21,656 nt of DNA from Chloroflexota bacterium (GTDB lineage Bacteria > Chloroflexota > Anaerolineae > Promineifilales > Promineifilaceae), in the NCBI GenBank assembly GCA_024223125.1, contig JAAEOP010000941.1:1-21656 (forward strand), given 5' to 3'. A model generated the notes under the pieces. It was not told the DNA's origin and ran no database searches. It was given only the letters and a program-made list of their open reading frames with translations. Of the stretch, positions 21,645 to 21,656 are shown piece after piece (position 1 is the first letter of the stretch; each line of letters opens with the position of its first letter). A program made the position numbers and the translations under genes.

Positions 21645-21656
21645 TCCTCACTTCAC

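Overview
The window looks like a chromosomal segment of a bacterium with mid-range G+C, most likely a Chloroflexota (Anaerolineae/Caldilineae-like) lineage. This placement is an inference from the gene complement (fused NuoE-NuoF diaphorase, MutS2, YggX, Kv-beta-like aldo/keto reductase, remnants of ISKra4 and IS1634 transposases) and from style: the octamer palindrome ACGGCCGT occurs about 34 times, and many intergenic gaps carry degenerate short-unit inverted repeats. No rRNA, tRNA, CRISPR array or phage genes were seen.

Left part (1-4458): a compact minus-strand gene set, yggX - iron-containing alcohol dehydrogenase - patatin-like phospholipase - APH-family kinase, with gaps of 2 to 25 bases. 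It is divergent from a plus-strand formyltransferase-family gene. Middle left (4459-9086, plus strand): a promoter, a NuoE/NuoF fusion, a HoxU-like iron-sulfur subunit, a HicA-HicB toxin-antitoxin module behind a 9-codon mini-ORF, and moeA for molybdenum cofactor. The diaphorase pair plus moeA suggests an NAD-linked molybdoenzyme such as formate dehydrogenase, but no catalytic subunit is present; the toxin-antitoxin module sits where one might be expected. A REP-like pair of hairpins, an AGATT-type repeat and a terminator fill the gap to a minus-strand S1-domain protein with a consensus promoter. Next come remnants of two unrelated insertion sequences and mutS2 (minus).

Right part (13957-18921, minus strand): an ABC exporter pair and a two-domain GNAT acetyltransferase form an operon. 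The two ATPase halves are asymmetric in the way expected of a heterodimeric exporter with one degenerate ATP site. Upstream of the operon lies a complete attenuator-like leader: a TTGACG-17-TAAAAT promoter, a 35-codon ORF with a good Shine-Dalgarno sequence, several stems (one hiding that Shine-Dalgarno), and an intrinsic terminator with seven Ts ending about 20 bases before the first ABC start codon. This resembles the bmrB-bmrCD arrangement of Bacillus subtilis and is the most interesting system here: a candidate antibiotic-sensing, ribosome-controlled efflux/acetyltransferase operon.

Far right: two long imperfect inverted repeats, an aldo/keto reductase (plus), and a lipoprotein solute-binding protein (minus) with no permease genes downstream of it.
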